A stretch of DNA of 43,562 bases from Promethearchaeota archaeon (GTDB lineage: Archaea > Asgardarchaeota > Lokiarchaeia > Sigyniarchaeales > SOKP01), in NCBI GenBank assembly GCA_016840165.1, contig JAEOSU010000003.1, forward strand, positions 1 to 43,562, given 5' to 3'. Positions 8,638 through 17,585 of the stretch are shown here, piece by piece. Numbering within the stretch: position 1 is the first letter of the stretch; the number at the start of each line of letters is the position of its first letter. The notes under the pieces are model-generated. The model saw only the letters and a list, made by a program, of their open reading frames with translations. It searched no databases and was not told the origin of the DNA. Made by a program: the position numbers and the translations under genes.

Positions 8638-9597
8638 ATGATGCTAAAAGATAAAAGAATATTGATTACGGGAGTAGCAGGATTTATAGGGAGTAATCTC
8701 GCGGATCGATGCCTTGAATTAGGGGCGAACGTGATAGGCATTGATAATATGTTCAATGGATCGATACATAATTTGAAGAATGCCCAGCAAGGCAAGGATT
8801 TTCAGTTAGTTAAGGGGGATATTCGCGATTATTCATTACTATTGGAAATATCAAAGGAAATCGAGATTATCTACCATGTTGGTGCATTTACTAGTGTCCC
8901 TCAGTCCATAATAATGCCTGAAACTTGTAATGCGGTTAATGTAAACGGTACGATTAACATATTAAATGTAGCAAGGAAAAATGATATCGAAAAAGTCATA
9001 TTTTCCTCCAGTTCATCCGTTTACGGAGATACTAATAAACTGCCTCTTACTGAAGATATGCCTCGTAATCCGATTTCACCTTATGGTACATCAAAACTTG
9101 CTGGTGAGTCTTATATGCAGTCTTTTCATCACATTTATGGTTTAAAAACAATAATTTTGAGATATTTTAACGTATTTGGTCCAAGACAGAAAGATTCACC
9201 ATATAGTGGGGTTACAGCTATCTGGATCGGAAGAATACAAAGAAATGAGCCATTGGTAATATTTGGAAACGGTGAAAATTCACGAGATTTTACATATGTA
9301 AAAGATGTAGTTCAAGGGAACCTACTTGCAGGAGAAAAAAATGTATCAGGAGAGATCTTCAATATCGGTGCAGGATCTCCTATTTCTCTAAATAATTTAG
9401 CAGCATTATTACTTAGATTAACCAATAGACAAGATTTATTGATTAAACATACAGATCCCCGTCCTGGGGATATAATTCACAGCTATGCCGATATTTCTAA
9501 GGCAAAAAACCAACTAGATTTTATTCCACAATATGACCAAAAAAGTGGATTAAAAGAATATTTAAGTTGGATCTCTAAAAATAATGACATGACGTAA
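8638..9597 (+). CDS. NAD-dependent UDP-sugar 4-epimerase (GalE/WbpP-like)
   Basis: A 319-residue extended SDR. GVAGFIGSNLADRCLELGA is the NAD loop, KGDIRDY the adenine-side acidic motif, SSSSSVYGD the catalytic Ser/Thr strand and YGTSKLAGE the YxxxK pair. LRYFNVFGPRQ and RDFTYVKDVVQG complete the family signature. LRYFNVFGPRQ is the form seen in UDP-glucose and UDP-GlcNAc 4-epimerases (GalE, WbpP), unlike the GRPDMA form of its divergent neighbour, so the two probably act on different substrates. The start is one of two consecutive ATGs (8638, 8641) after AAAGGA. The exact hexose or HexNAc substrate is not determinable here. Confidence 0.85.
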   Translation: MMLKDKRILITGVAGFIGSNLADRCLELGANVIGIDNMFNGSIHNLKNAQQGKDFQLVKGDIRDYSLLLEISKEIEIIYHVGAFTSVPQSIIMPETCNAVNVNGTINILNVARKNDIEKVIFSSSSSVYGDTNKLPLTEDMPRNPISPYGTSKLAGESYMQSFHHIYGLKTIILRYFNVFGPRQKDSPYSGVTAIWIGRIQRNEPLVIFGNGENSRDFTYVKDVVQGNLLAGEKNVSGEIFNIGAGSPISLNNLAALLLRLTNRQDLLIKHTDPRPGDIIHSYADISKAKNQLDFIPQYDQKSGLKEYLSWISKNNDMT

Positions 9598-9775
9598 GAC
9601 AAAAATTAAAATTAGGAAATCTATTTACTTAAATAATTTTAAAGGAAAAAGAAATTGAAGAATTTTGCGTATTTAGGGGGTTATTGATATAAAACTTAAT
9701 AGTCTTTTAGTTTATTTATATCTAAGAAGACATCTAGTTGTTTTTGTAGCGACATCAATCGCGCTCAGTATTATC

Positions 9776-11932
9776 ATGATAAATATTCTTGGATTCTTTC
9801 CTTCAAACTCAAATTTTCTCATTGATCTAATATTACTCTGTGCTACCGCATTTATAGTTTTATTTCTCCCCACCTATCCAATATTCTTTCTACTAATTCC
9901 AAAAAAACAATTTAACTTTTTAGAAAAACTCGCTCTAACAATATGCGTAGATTTAGCATTTTATATTTTGATTGGTTATATTGCGAACTCTCTTGGGATC
10001 CCAATTACAGGTTTATTTTTTTATCTATCAATTTCAATCCTCTATATCTTTTTTATCCTATATTCTTTAATAAAAGATGTAAAAAATAAAGAAAAGTTCT
10101 TTATATCAAGTGAAAATGTTAACAATGAGAGGAAAAAGATTGAGTTAAAATTTTCTCTTGCTTCTTATGTGAAGAAGAAGGTCTCTTTACCTTCTCTTAT
10201 GCTTTTTATATTTCTAATATTATTATCTATTCTTCATAGTGTCCGATTTAGCTATTTCTATGGTACAGATGCGATGTATCACGTATTTTTAATAGATTGG
10301 ATATCCAAACTCAACTTTTTACCTGTAATACAATATTTTGGCTCTTTGGGGCTACATATTTTTGGTGCTGTTATTCATTTCTTTTCTAATATCGATGTGA
10401 TTCTAATAGGGAGGTACTTTCTTTTTTATACATATTTTGTATCCGCACTGATCTTTTATAATATCCTGATGAGAATTTTCAAAAATCGTAATATCGCCAT
10501 TTTGGGTATATTTTTATTAGAAAGCTCCTCCTTAGGATTTAGTGCAATTATGTATGAGTTTTGGCCAACAAATATTGCGACAATTCTTTCATTAGAAATA
10601 TTTTTTCTTCTATATGTTCGACTAAAAAATCTTATTAAGCCTATACGACCAGATAAGGCATCAATTTTTTCGAATATTATATTTATGTATATTATTATAG
10701 TCTTTCTTGGAGTAAGTGCGATTTTTACTCATTCATTAATTTCTATGATTTTTATAGTGTCATTTAGTTTCATATATTTAATATATTTCGTAAAGAATTA
10801 TCGTAGAGGGATAGATTTTTCAGTGTTGTGCATTATATTACTAATATTTTTAATTCTTTTTGGCGCGACAGATATTAGCCTTCATTGGCAGATAGCAGGT
10901 TTCTTTAGGCTTCCTTGGTATATCTTAGTTCTGGGAGCAGCAGCAGGAGTATTTATTGTTTTGTTTTATAGAAGAGGGATTAATTTTTCTTCTGGGCGCT
11001 TTGAATTGGTGATTACCGGTAAAAAATATAAGTATTATAAGATAATTGAGGATAAATACCTTTTTCCGATTCTCTATTCCTTAATTGTAGTTATAATTGC
11101 ATCATTTTGGTATTTGAACTTTTTTTTCTTAGATTTATATTTCTCAAAAATTTTCATATCAATTGAAAGTTTAATTTTTGTAGTTTTTTGTTATTGGGGC
11201 TTAGTTCTTTTTCAGAAGAAACCACGCGGTAAACCGCTCTATTTATGGTTTATAGGGTTATTAGTTATTTATTTAGCTGCACTTAGTCTCGACATATTTA
11301 TATTGCACGAATTTTGGTCAGGTCGCATTTTACTTCTTTTTTCTCCAGTAATAATAATTGGTTTTATGTCCTATCTCTATAAAATTATAAAGCTTAAATC
11401 AATTGGAAAATTTAAGATGAAGTTTTTTATTCTTTTCGTTGTATCTTTTTCATTTTTTGCTCAATATTCAGATTTATTAATTGATGTGGATGGAATTGAA
11501 TATAGCCTTTATCATAGGGAGGTTACGTCAATATATTGGTATGCAAAATACACTAATGATCGAAATTTAATCATTTGCGAGTTTGGTTTACCCTATGTCC
11601 TTTATTATTATGATTTCCCCTACGAAGAGAACAATAAAAGCCTGACTACCGCTGATATTATAATAATTAACCAAAATCCGTTAGGCTATTTTAAACCACA
11701 AGATCACTTCTATGAAAACGGAACTAATAAATTACAGCAAAAGAAAGCAGAATTAAACACAGACATCTTTCTGATTCTCGATGATAACTATTTAGTTTTT
11801 GGAACATGGGACGTATTTCAAAGATTAACCGAAGAAGAGATGCAAAGTTATTATTATATGAAGTATCTGAATCGAATAGCATCATGTAAGAGTGAAAATG
11901 GAATAGAGGTACCCTATTACTGGGTTATTTAA
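9776..11932 (+). CDS. polytopic membrane protein, GT-C glycosyltransferase-like
   Basis: About 718 residues, with more than a dozen hydrophobic segments through roughly residue 560 and a soluble C-terminal domain (about 565-718). The segment YGTDAMYHVFLIDW near residue 162, after an early membrane helix, resembles the acidic first external loop of GT-C enzymes, which take sugars from polyprenyl-phosphate donors on the outer membrane face. This fits the upstream GT2 (polyprenyl-phosphate sugar synthase-like) genes. I cannot assign a named family. The true N-terminus may be upstream: the frame stays open back to 9677 and adds a hydrophobic stretch (HLVVFVATSIALSII) without an ATG, GTG or TTG start. 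Its last 8 bases overlap the convergent gene at 11925. Confidence 0.7.
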   Translation: MINILGFFPSNSNFLIDLILLCATAFIVLFLPTYPIFFLLIPKKQFNFLEKLALTICVDLAFYILIGYIANSLGIPITGLFFYLSISILYIFFILYSLIKDVKNKEKFFISSENVNNERKKIELKFSLASYVKKKVSLPSLMLFIFLILLSILHSVRFSYFYGTDAMYHVFLIDWISKLNFLPVIQYFGSLGLHIFGAVIHFFSNIDVILIGRYFLFYTYFVSALIFYNILMRIFKNRNIAILGIFLLESSSLGFSAIMYEFWPTNIATILSLEIFFLLYVRLKNLIKPIRPDKASIFSNIIFMYIIIVFLGVSAIFTHSLISMIFIVSFSFIYLIYFVKNYRRGIDFSVLCIILLIFLILFGATDISLHWQIAGFFRLPWYILVLGAAAGVFIVLFYRRGINFSSGRFELVITGKKYKYYKIIEDKYLFPILYSLIVVIIASFWYLNFFFLDLYFSKIFISIESLIFVVFCYWGLVLFQKKPRGKPLYLWFIGLLVIYLAALSLDIFILHEFWSGRILLLFSPVIIIGFMSYLYKIIKLKSIGKFKMKFFILFVVSFSFFAQYSDLLIDVDGIEYSLYHREVTSIYWYAKYTNDRNLIICEFGLPYVLYYYDFPYEENNKSLTTADIIIINQNPLGYFKPQDHFYENGTNKLQQKKAELNTDIFLILDDNYLVFGTWDVFQRLTEEEMQSYYYMKYLNRIASCKSENGIEVPYYWVI

Positions 11933-12713
11933 TAATCTCAAACTCCTCGGAATCAGAATGAACAAATTTGTTTTTCAAGATCGCATCCTTTTCTCCAGTG
12001 ATGTGAAACATTTTAGGAATATAGCCTGAGTATCCTATTTTGTCATTTCTGCAAATAAAAGCACCTAATACACCTTCAATGTCATCAATTTTGTCTAACG
12101 CTTTTTGAATTGACTGTTCGACGTCATCTCCTTTCACAAGATTGCCAATTTTGGTAGCAGCTCCATCGGCGATGGTAGCATTATGAGCAAAAATAGTCAC
12201 CACGTCAGATTGCCCCAGACTTATCGCGTGACCGATTTTAGCAGAGCTAGATGCGATCCCCATAGGGCAATCCTTCTCCTCTACTAAAAAACCAATATTA
12301 AGTTGTAACTTATTTTCCCCAGCATAGAGCGCGATCTTCATTGATTTTTCAGAATCTATGGCAATTTCTCCACCATTTTCAACTAATGCTATTCTTGCTG
12401 GAGTAGGGTTTGCTTTTGAGCCTTTTTTCATCACTTCAAGCATAAGATCAGCAAAGGCACCTGCAACCGTAGCCATTGGTCCAACATCACATATTTGCGC
12501 GCCTTCTGTCATTAGATTAATGATTTTATGCTTGCTTTCCACTTCTATTGGACTAAAAGTGGTTTGGAATTCTTTATGCGTAGATATATATTTTTCTAAT
12601 ATTCTTCGGTGGATAGAGAATTCTTCTTTTGCGGTTGAAATCGCGTTTATCGACTCTGAAATTATTGTGATATCCGACTCTTTTTCAGTAAAATGCGATT
12701 TATATATTTTCAA
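11925..12713 (-). CDS. UPF0280 family protein (ApbE-like fold)
   Basis: A 262-residue protein of the UPF0280 family, found in methanogens and other archaea and related in fold to ApbE flavin transferases; biochemical function is not established. Recognisable pieces are ICDVGPMATVAGAFADLM (about residues 73-90), ENGGEIAID, and PMGIASSSAKIGHAISLGQS with VVTIFAHNATIADGAATKIG, the last like the Ala/Asp-rich metal/FAD loop of ApbE. The start is TTG with only AAGG immediately before it, so the transcript may be nearly leaderless. It is convergent with the GT-C-like gene (8-base overlap) and divergent from the roadblock/GTPase pair. Confidence 0.8.
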   Translation of the reverse strand: MKIYKSHFTEKESDITIISESINAISTAKEEFSIHRRILEKYISTHKEFQTTFSPIEVESKHKIINLMTEGAQICDVGPMATVAGAFADLMLEVMKKGSKANPTPARIALVENGGEIAIDSEKSMKIALYAGENKLQLNIGFLVEEKDCPMGIASSSAKIGHAISLGQSDVVTIFAHNATIADGAATKIGNLVKGDDVEQSIQKALDKIDDIEGVLGAFICRNDKIGYSGYIPKMFHITGEKDAILKNKFVHSDSEEFEIIK

Positions 12714-12765
12714 CCTTAATACTCAATAAAAGTAATTCTATCTTAAACCTTGAGATTTATATTCA

Positions 12766-12780
12766 AATAAATATAAATAC
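12766..12780 (+). promoter_or_regulatory. putative TATA box for the roadblock/GTPase pair
   Basis: AAATAAATATAAATAC ends about 44 bases before the ATG at 12824. Initiation about 25 bases downstream would leave a leader of roughly 20 bases. No good Shine-Dalgarno precedes the ATG. Consensus match only. Confidence 0.4.
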
Positions 12781-12823
12781 GGTAGATATTATTATTTATG
12801 CAAAAAGTCTATAAGAATCATAT

Positions 12824-13315
12824 ATGAAACAAATTAATTATGATAACATTATCTCTCAATTAAAGAAAGAGATAAATTCAGAGTGCGCAATAGCTAATTG
12901 CTATGGATTAATCCTGGGATCTAGAATTAAAGAATTTGCGAAAGGAAAGGTAATTCCTCAGAAAATTCTCTCTCTCATATCAAATTCTCATGATATAGCA
13001 AAAGAACTTAATTTAAATCGTATAAATTCATTTGCTATCGAAGCGCAAGAATATAATTATCTTTTTACATTTAACGAAGAATTAATACTCATCTCAAAAG
13101 TAGATTTAGATGTGAATCTCGCAAAATTTATGCCGAGCATCAGTGTGTTTCTAAAGAAATTGAGTGAAAGCATAAAGGATGTTGAGATAAATGAATTCTC
13201 GATTTTTGATTTTTCCAAGGAAATCAATAAAATTCAAGAGACTATAAAAGAAGAGAAAGGAAGAGATAAAAAGTATTCCATTATTAAAGATTTAGTTAAA
13301 TATATTTCGAATTAA
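12824..13315 (+). CDS. small roadblock/LC7-like protein, putative GTPase partner
   Basis: A 163-residue soluble protein. Residues ~18-115 read as a compact alpha/beta domain: CAIANCYGLILGSRIKEF, a helical stretch, then FAIEAQEYNYLFTF and EELILISKVDLDVNLAKFM followed by a long helix. This order and hydrophobic pattern resemble the roadblock/LC7 (MglB-like) fold, whose members bind small GTPases and act as scaffold or GAP. The C-terminal ~50 residues are charged helix. It starts a two-gene unit, 33 bases before the longin-GTPase gene, which strengthens the reading as its regulator. Similarity is by pattern only; a longin-like fold is the alternative. Confidence 0.6.
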   Translation: MKQINYDNIISQLKKEINSECAIANCYGLILGSRIKEFAKGKVIPQKILSLISNSHDIAKELNLNRINSFAIEAQEYNYLFTFNEELILISKVDLDVNLAKFMPSISVFLKKLSESIKDVEINEFSIFDFSKEINKIQETIKEEKGRDKKYSIIKDLVKYISN

Positions 13316-13348
13316 GAAACATAGGGTTGAGACATTATTTTAAGGCAA

Positions 13349-15469
13349 GTGTATATCTATAGGGGAAATAAATTACTCTACTATCGGCATTTTGGAAAAG
13401 CATTAAAATCTGAAGTTTTTGATTCCTTACTTCAGGACCTCAAGCATGATGCATTCAGTAAAAGTGGAAATAAAGTAGAATATCATGATTATTACAAATA
13501 TCGAATTTCCTATATTTCCGTTAAGGATTCTGAATTATTATTTTTATTTGTAACTGGTCTAACGGATAATTTTGACAATATTAAAAAAGAATTAATAAAG
13601 TGTAAAAAAGAATTTCTGAATTTATTTGAAGATATAATTCAACATAAATATGATGCTAAAACTTTTGAAGTATTTGATCCTACCATCGATTCCATCCATA
13701 GAAATTTACGTCCTAAAATCTCATTAGTTGGTTTTTCAGGAGTTGGAAAAACAACAATAACTCGCTTAATCAAAGCAGAGGAAATTCCAATGCAACACAT
13801 TCCAACTATCACAGGAGATATTGCTACCATCAAGATTGGCAAATTACATTTCCATCTTTGGGATTTCGCGGGTCAAGAGCAATTTAGTTATCTTTGGAAC
13901 AATTTTATAAAAGGGAGTGATGCAGTACTCCTAATTTCGGACTCTTCATTAGAAAACGTGGAAAAAAGCAAGTTTTTCCTGGAACTCATTAAAGAACAAG
14001 CACCAAATGCCCATACTGCAATTATTGGCAATAAACAAGATCTAGAAGAATCAATGAAACCCGAGCAAATAGAAAAGATTTTAGGACTAAAAACCTATTC
14101 TATGATTGCGAAAAACTCTGATAATCGTGATAAAATGATACAGATTGTAGCTGACGTTTTGGAAATGAGTGCTGAGGTATCACCTCTTCTTAAACCTTTA
14201 TTAAAAAGAGATACTTTTATAGAAGAAGCTACTCAGGCACTACAGAATGCAGAATTTGAAAAATCAGCTACTCTCTTTGAAAAGATAAGTGACTTATGTA
14301 TAGAATTGGGGGATGATTCTTTAGGACGCGAATTCTATGAAAAATCACAAAAAATCCTTTCTATGTTAAAAAAAGTAAGTGCTCCTTCTGCTGAACCTAA
14401 AGTAAAAGAACAACCTAAAGAAGAGAAGGTAATACCTCAACCTGAAATTGAAAAGAAACCTGTTCCTTCTGAAAAGGAAGATGTCAAAGAGAAAAAAGAA
14501 GTTCCAAAGGTAAAAACAGTAAAATTACCAGATGTTCCTCCGCTTCCGCCGAAATCAACTCCAAAAGTTCAAGTTCAAGAAAGTAATAACAAAATTACCC
14601 CATCAAAAAAGGCTGAGCCCTCAACTTCGGATGTTCCTGAAAAGTCAATATCTTTGATAAAAGAAACCACGTTCAAGAAAATTGACAGTGCTATCGAAGA
14701 AACTAATAAAATTAAAAAGGAAGTCGAATTAAAGCAAGCCCCGGAGCCAGTCGGGTTAGAATTAGATCCTGAGGATTTTATGGTGAAACCACGACCAAAA
14801 ACTGTCACTGCTGTTCCTAAAGATGCGAAACAGAAATTGAAAACATCACCATATGCTCATGTTACTAATACAGAAAAACCTAAGAAACCTGTTCCAATAA
14901 ATCCAGTTGATTTAATAAAACCAAAATCATTTATTCCACCTAAAACTCAAGGGATTCCTTCAACTCAAGCTTCTCCTAAAACACCGAAGTTATCTGAAGG
15001 TGAATTAAAGACATCACCATTCAGCTCAAAAAGTTCATTTAAAGCACCAGTACCACCTCCAATAACTTCCTCACCGAAATCAACCCCACCTAAGGAAATT
15101 TTTAGTCCAAAACCAGAAATAAAAACTCCACAAGTATCTATACCTATTGATCCGAAGAGTAAACCCAGTATTATCAGTACTGAACCAAAAAAGGAACCAG
15201 AAACTCTTACAGAAGCTAAATTAGAAGCACCAGTCTCTGAAGGAGGAAAAGATTTGTTAGATTCAAAGCAAAGGGCAGAACTTGAGAAATCGTTGATGGA
15301 TTTAAAAGTTAAAAAATCGAATGTTACGAAAATGGCTTTAGATTTAGATATGAAAGAATTAACCGGTGAAATTACTCCTGGAGAACTTGAGGAAAAGAAA
15401 ACGAAGCTCGAAAAAATAGAAAAATCCATTAACAAACAAATACAAGATATAGAACAAATGTTAAATTAA
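13349..15469 (+). CDS. longin-like/Ras-superfamily GTPase/helical repeat/Pro-rich fusion protein
   Basis: A 706-residue multidomain protein. Residues 1-~110 (MYIYRGNKLLYYRHFGKAL...) resemble a longin-type domain. A small GTPase follows (~122-285): P-loop GFSGVGKT at 128-135, switch-I Thr in PTITGD, G3 WDFAGQE at 171-177 with the Gln retained, and G4 NKQD at 228-231 as in Arf/Sar GTPases; the G5 SAK motif is degenerate. Next is a helical TPR-like hairpin (~286-341, FIEEATQALQNAEFEKSATL), then ~290 residues of Pro/Lys/Glu/Ser-rich, probably disordered sequence with PPLPPKS and APVPPPI, and a C-terminal coiled coil (~633-706). The GTG start is the only standard one after the in-frame stop at 13328. 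No prenylation Cys or membrane segment is seen. Likely a GTP-controlled scaffold; cargo unknown. Confidence 0.85.
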   Translation: MYIYRGNKLLYYRHFGKALKSEVFDSLLQDLKHDAFSKSGNKVEYHDYYKYRISYISVKDSELLFLFVTGLTDNFDNIKKELIKCKKEFLNLFEDIIQHKYDAKTFEVFDPTIDSIHRNLRPKISLVGFSGVGKTTITRLIKAEEIPMQHIPTITGDIATIKIGKLHFHLWDFAGQEQFSYLWNNFIKGSDAVLLISDSSLENVEKSKFFLELIKEQAPNAHTAIIGNKQDLEESMKPEQIEKILGLKTYSMIAKNSDNRDKMIQIVADVLEMSAEVSPLLKPLLKRDTFIEEATQALQNAEFEKSATLFEKISDLCIELGDDSLGREFYEKSQKILSMLKKVSAPSAEPKVKEQPKEEKVIPQPEIEKKPVPSEKEDVKEKKEVPKVKTVKLPDVPPLPPKSTPKVQVQESNNKITPSKKAEPSTSDVPEKSISLIKETTFKKIDSAIEETNKIKKEVELKQAPEPVGLELDPEDFMVKPRPKTVTAVPKDAKQKLKTSPYAHVTNTEKPKKPVPINPVDLIKPKSFIPPKTQGIPSTQASPKTPKLSEGELKTSPFSSKSSFKAPVPPPITSSPKSTPPKEIFSPKPEIKTPQVSIPIDPKSKPSIISTEPKKEPETLTEAKLEAPVSEGGKDLLDSKQRAELEKSLMDLKVKKSNVTKMALDLDMKELTGEITPGELEEKKTKLEKIEKSINKQIQDIEQMLN

Positions 15470-15585
15470 CTCTTTTTAATACCCTTTTATCTTACTGAGA
15501 CCATATTAAGATAAAAAATATTTATACGATTAAACCTTTAAAAGATTTAAAGTTAAGCGTTTATAAATCATGAGAGGTATAAGTG

Positions 15586-17022
15586 ATGAGCCTAGTAATT
15601 ATGAAGTTTGGAGGAAGTTGCTTAGTCAATAATCACGCATTTAACAAGATTCATGAGATTACCCAACTTTATCAAAATGATCAAAAAATCTACGTATCCT
15701 CTGCGTTTAATGGAATTACCGATCTTCTTTTAAAATTGGCAAAAAACGCCAAAAAATCAATAGATATTGATAAGGATATGGCGTTGTTAGAGAAACGACA
15801 TTTTGACATTATTGAACAAGTATTTAACGAAGAAAGCGATTTTTATATAGCAGCAAAGGACTGGGTGGATGAAAACTTAAGCAGATTAGAAGATATCCTA
15901 GCAGACATTCAAGAATTTGGCTTCGAACCTTATTATCAGGCCAAAGTTATAAGTTTCGGAGAGATTTTATCCACGTATATTCTAAACCAATTTTTACTGA
16001 GTAAAGGCTATGATTCCATATATATCCCCGCAAATGAAATTATCATTACCAATGATGAATATAATAATGCTTATCCATATTTTGATTTAACTACCTCTCG
16101 TATGGCCAAATTAATCGCACCTATTTTAGAAAAACCGAATAAAAACTTGATTATTTGTATAACCGGATTTATTGGAAGGAATAAAATTGGATACACTACA
16201 ACATTAGGAAGAGGTGGTTCTGATTACTCAGCAACAATTTTAGCGCGATCTTTATCGGAAATCGGGATCCATCGAGATATTCGAGTTATTTTATGGAAAG
16301 ATGTAGATGGGATTTTAGCCATCGATCCTGAATTTGTACCCGAATCCTCGCTTATCCGGTATTTGGATTATGATGAAGCTAAGCATATAGCCAATTTTGG
16401 GGCAAAAGTACTCCATCCAAAATGTTTGGAAGCAATAGAAAAGCTCAACATCCCTATAGAGATTCGTAATTTCAATAAGCCTACCGAAATATCTAATTTT
16501 ACAACTGTTTCTCCTAAATCAGACAAGAATCAAATCAAGGGGATTTCTACTATACAAGATGGCATTATCATAACAATTACATCCGGCAGTTTGGTTGACA
16601 TGCCTGGAATTTTAGCAAAGATCTTTAAAGTTATTAGTAAAAATAATATTAGCGTCTCTTTAGTTGCGCAAAGTGCTACCGAAATAAGTACATCATTTAT
16701 AGTAAAAAAAGAAGATGCCGATAAAGCAATTAACTCCTTGAAAAAATCAGAATACTTCTCTGAATTTTTCGAGATTAAATCTGAAGAAGTAGCAATTATC
16801 AATATAACAGGAGCGAAAGTGTTGGATAACCAAACCAAAGTTAAGATTTTTCAAGCATTTGCCAAAAAAGATATACAAGTAAAAGCCTTATCTCAAAGTA
16901 CTGATGAAATCAACTTTTCAATCGTGATTCAAAAAGAGAACCTCATGGACGCGGTAACCATCCTTCATGAGGATCTATTTGAGGATTTTGAGTCCTTAAA
17001 ATATAAGGAAAATAAGAATTAA
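15586..17022 (+). CDS. aspartate kinase
   Basis: A 478-residue monofunctional aspartokinase, which phosphorylates L-aspartate in the first step toward lysine, threonine, methionine and isoleucine. The N-terminal VIMKFGGSCL is the nucleotide-binding KFGGS motif; GYTTTLGRGGSDYSATILA is the substrate/ATP loop. Two ACT domains follow (about 325-395 and 400-470), including SGSLVDMPGILAKIFKVI and AKKDIQVKALSQ, so feedback control by an end-product amino acid is likely. I prefer the ATG at 15586 over the GTG at 15583 because GAGGT at 15574-15578 then has a 7-base spacing. An ATTTATAC element near 15520-15526 may be its TATA box. It converges on the Rab-like gene. Confidence 0.95.
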   Translation: MSLVIMKFGGSCLVNNHAFNKIHEITQLYQNDQKIYVSSAFNGITDLLLKLAKNAKKSIDIDKDMALLEKRHFDIIEQVFNEESDFYIAAKDWVDENLSRLEDILADIQEFGFEPYYQAKVISFGEILSTYILNQFLLSKGYDSIYIPANEIIITNDEYNNAYPYFDLTTSRMAKLIAPILEKPNKNLIICITGFIGRNKIGYTTTLGRGGSDYSATILARSLSEIGIHRDIRVILWKDVDGILAIDPEFVPESSLIRYLDYDEAKHIANFGAKVLHPKCLEAIEKLNIPIEIRNFNKPTEISNFTTVSPKSDKNQIKGISTIQDGIIITITSGSLVDMPGILAKIFKVISKNNISVSLVAQSATEISTSFIVKKEDADKAINSLKKSEYFSEFFEIKSEEVAIINITGAKVLDNQTKVKIFQAFAKKDIQVKALSQSTDEINFSIVIQKENLMDAVTILHEDLFEDFESLKYKENKN

Positions 17023-17057
17023 TTCCAAATAAGACGATATACCTATACTGGCACTAG

Positions 17058-17585
17058 CTAAGGAGTACGTGAATCAATAATTCGGCGTGTAAGTTCTGAG
17101 AATGCCTCATCCACATGGATACCTGTTTTTGCTGAGGTTTCAATGTAGATACTACCCTCTTTCTTCGCAAAAGCTTCTGCTTCCTTCCTATCTATCACCA
17201 TACCGACATCCTCAATTAAATCTACTTTATTTCCGATAAGCACGAAAGGGATATTTTCTCCAGCAAATTGTCTTATCTCGGTTAGCCATTTTCTTGTTTC
17301 AGTATATGTTTGTTCACGAGTTAAATCAAAAACTAATAAAGCTCCTGCTGCACCCTTGTAGAATGTAGATCGGATAAACTCGAATCTTTGTTGTCCGCCG
17401 ATATCCCAAATGGAAAGTGTTGCAATTTCACCCTGTCGAAATTCAACATCTTTGGTTAGTATGTCTACACCTACGGTGAGTTTATAATTTGCTGCAAATC
17501 GATTTTTGATAAATCGTTGGACTAAGCTTGTTTTTCCGACTGCAGCTGCACCAGTAAGCAATACTTTTAATTTAAAACTTGACAT
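17058..17585 (-). CDS. Rab-like small GTPase
   Basis: A 175-residue Ras-superfamily GTPase closest in look to Rab/Ran types. From the ATG at 17585: P-loop GAAAVGKTS (12-20), switch-I Thr in YKLTVGVDI, G3 WDIGGQQRF with the catalytic Gln region retained, G4 NKVD, and G5 ETSAK. KWLTEIRQFAGENIPFVLIG is a typical Rab helix-strand. The C-terminus (RRIIDSRTP) has no cysteines, so it is not prenylated like eukaryotic Rabs and would be cytosolic or recruited by partners. A TTG 12 bases upstream is in frame, but AAGGT is spaced better for the ATG. It converges with aspartate kinase. Confidence 0.93.
   Translation of the reverse strand: MSSFKLKVLLTGAAAVGKTSLVQRFIKNRFAANYKLTVGVDILTKDVEFRQGEIATLSIWDIGGQQRFEFIRSTFYKGAAGALLVFDLTREQTYTETRKWLTEIRQFAGENIPFVLIGNKVDLIEDVGMVIDRKEAEAFAKKEGSIYIETSAKTGIHVDEAFSELTRRIIDSRTP

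Noticed and set aside
12358..12729. 123-codon plus-strand open frame opposite the UPF0280 gene
   Set aside because: The minus-strand frame has clear UPF0280 motifs throughout; the plus-strand translation shows no family pattern.
14965..15435. 156-codon open frame antisense to the GTPase fusion gene
   Set aside because: It lies wholly within a clear gene; its Ser/Phe/Gly-rich translation is what the complement of a Pro/Lys/Glu-rich region gives. No Shine-Dalgarno or family resemblance.
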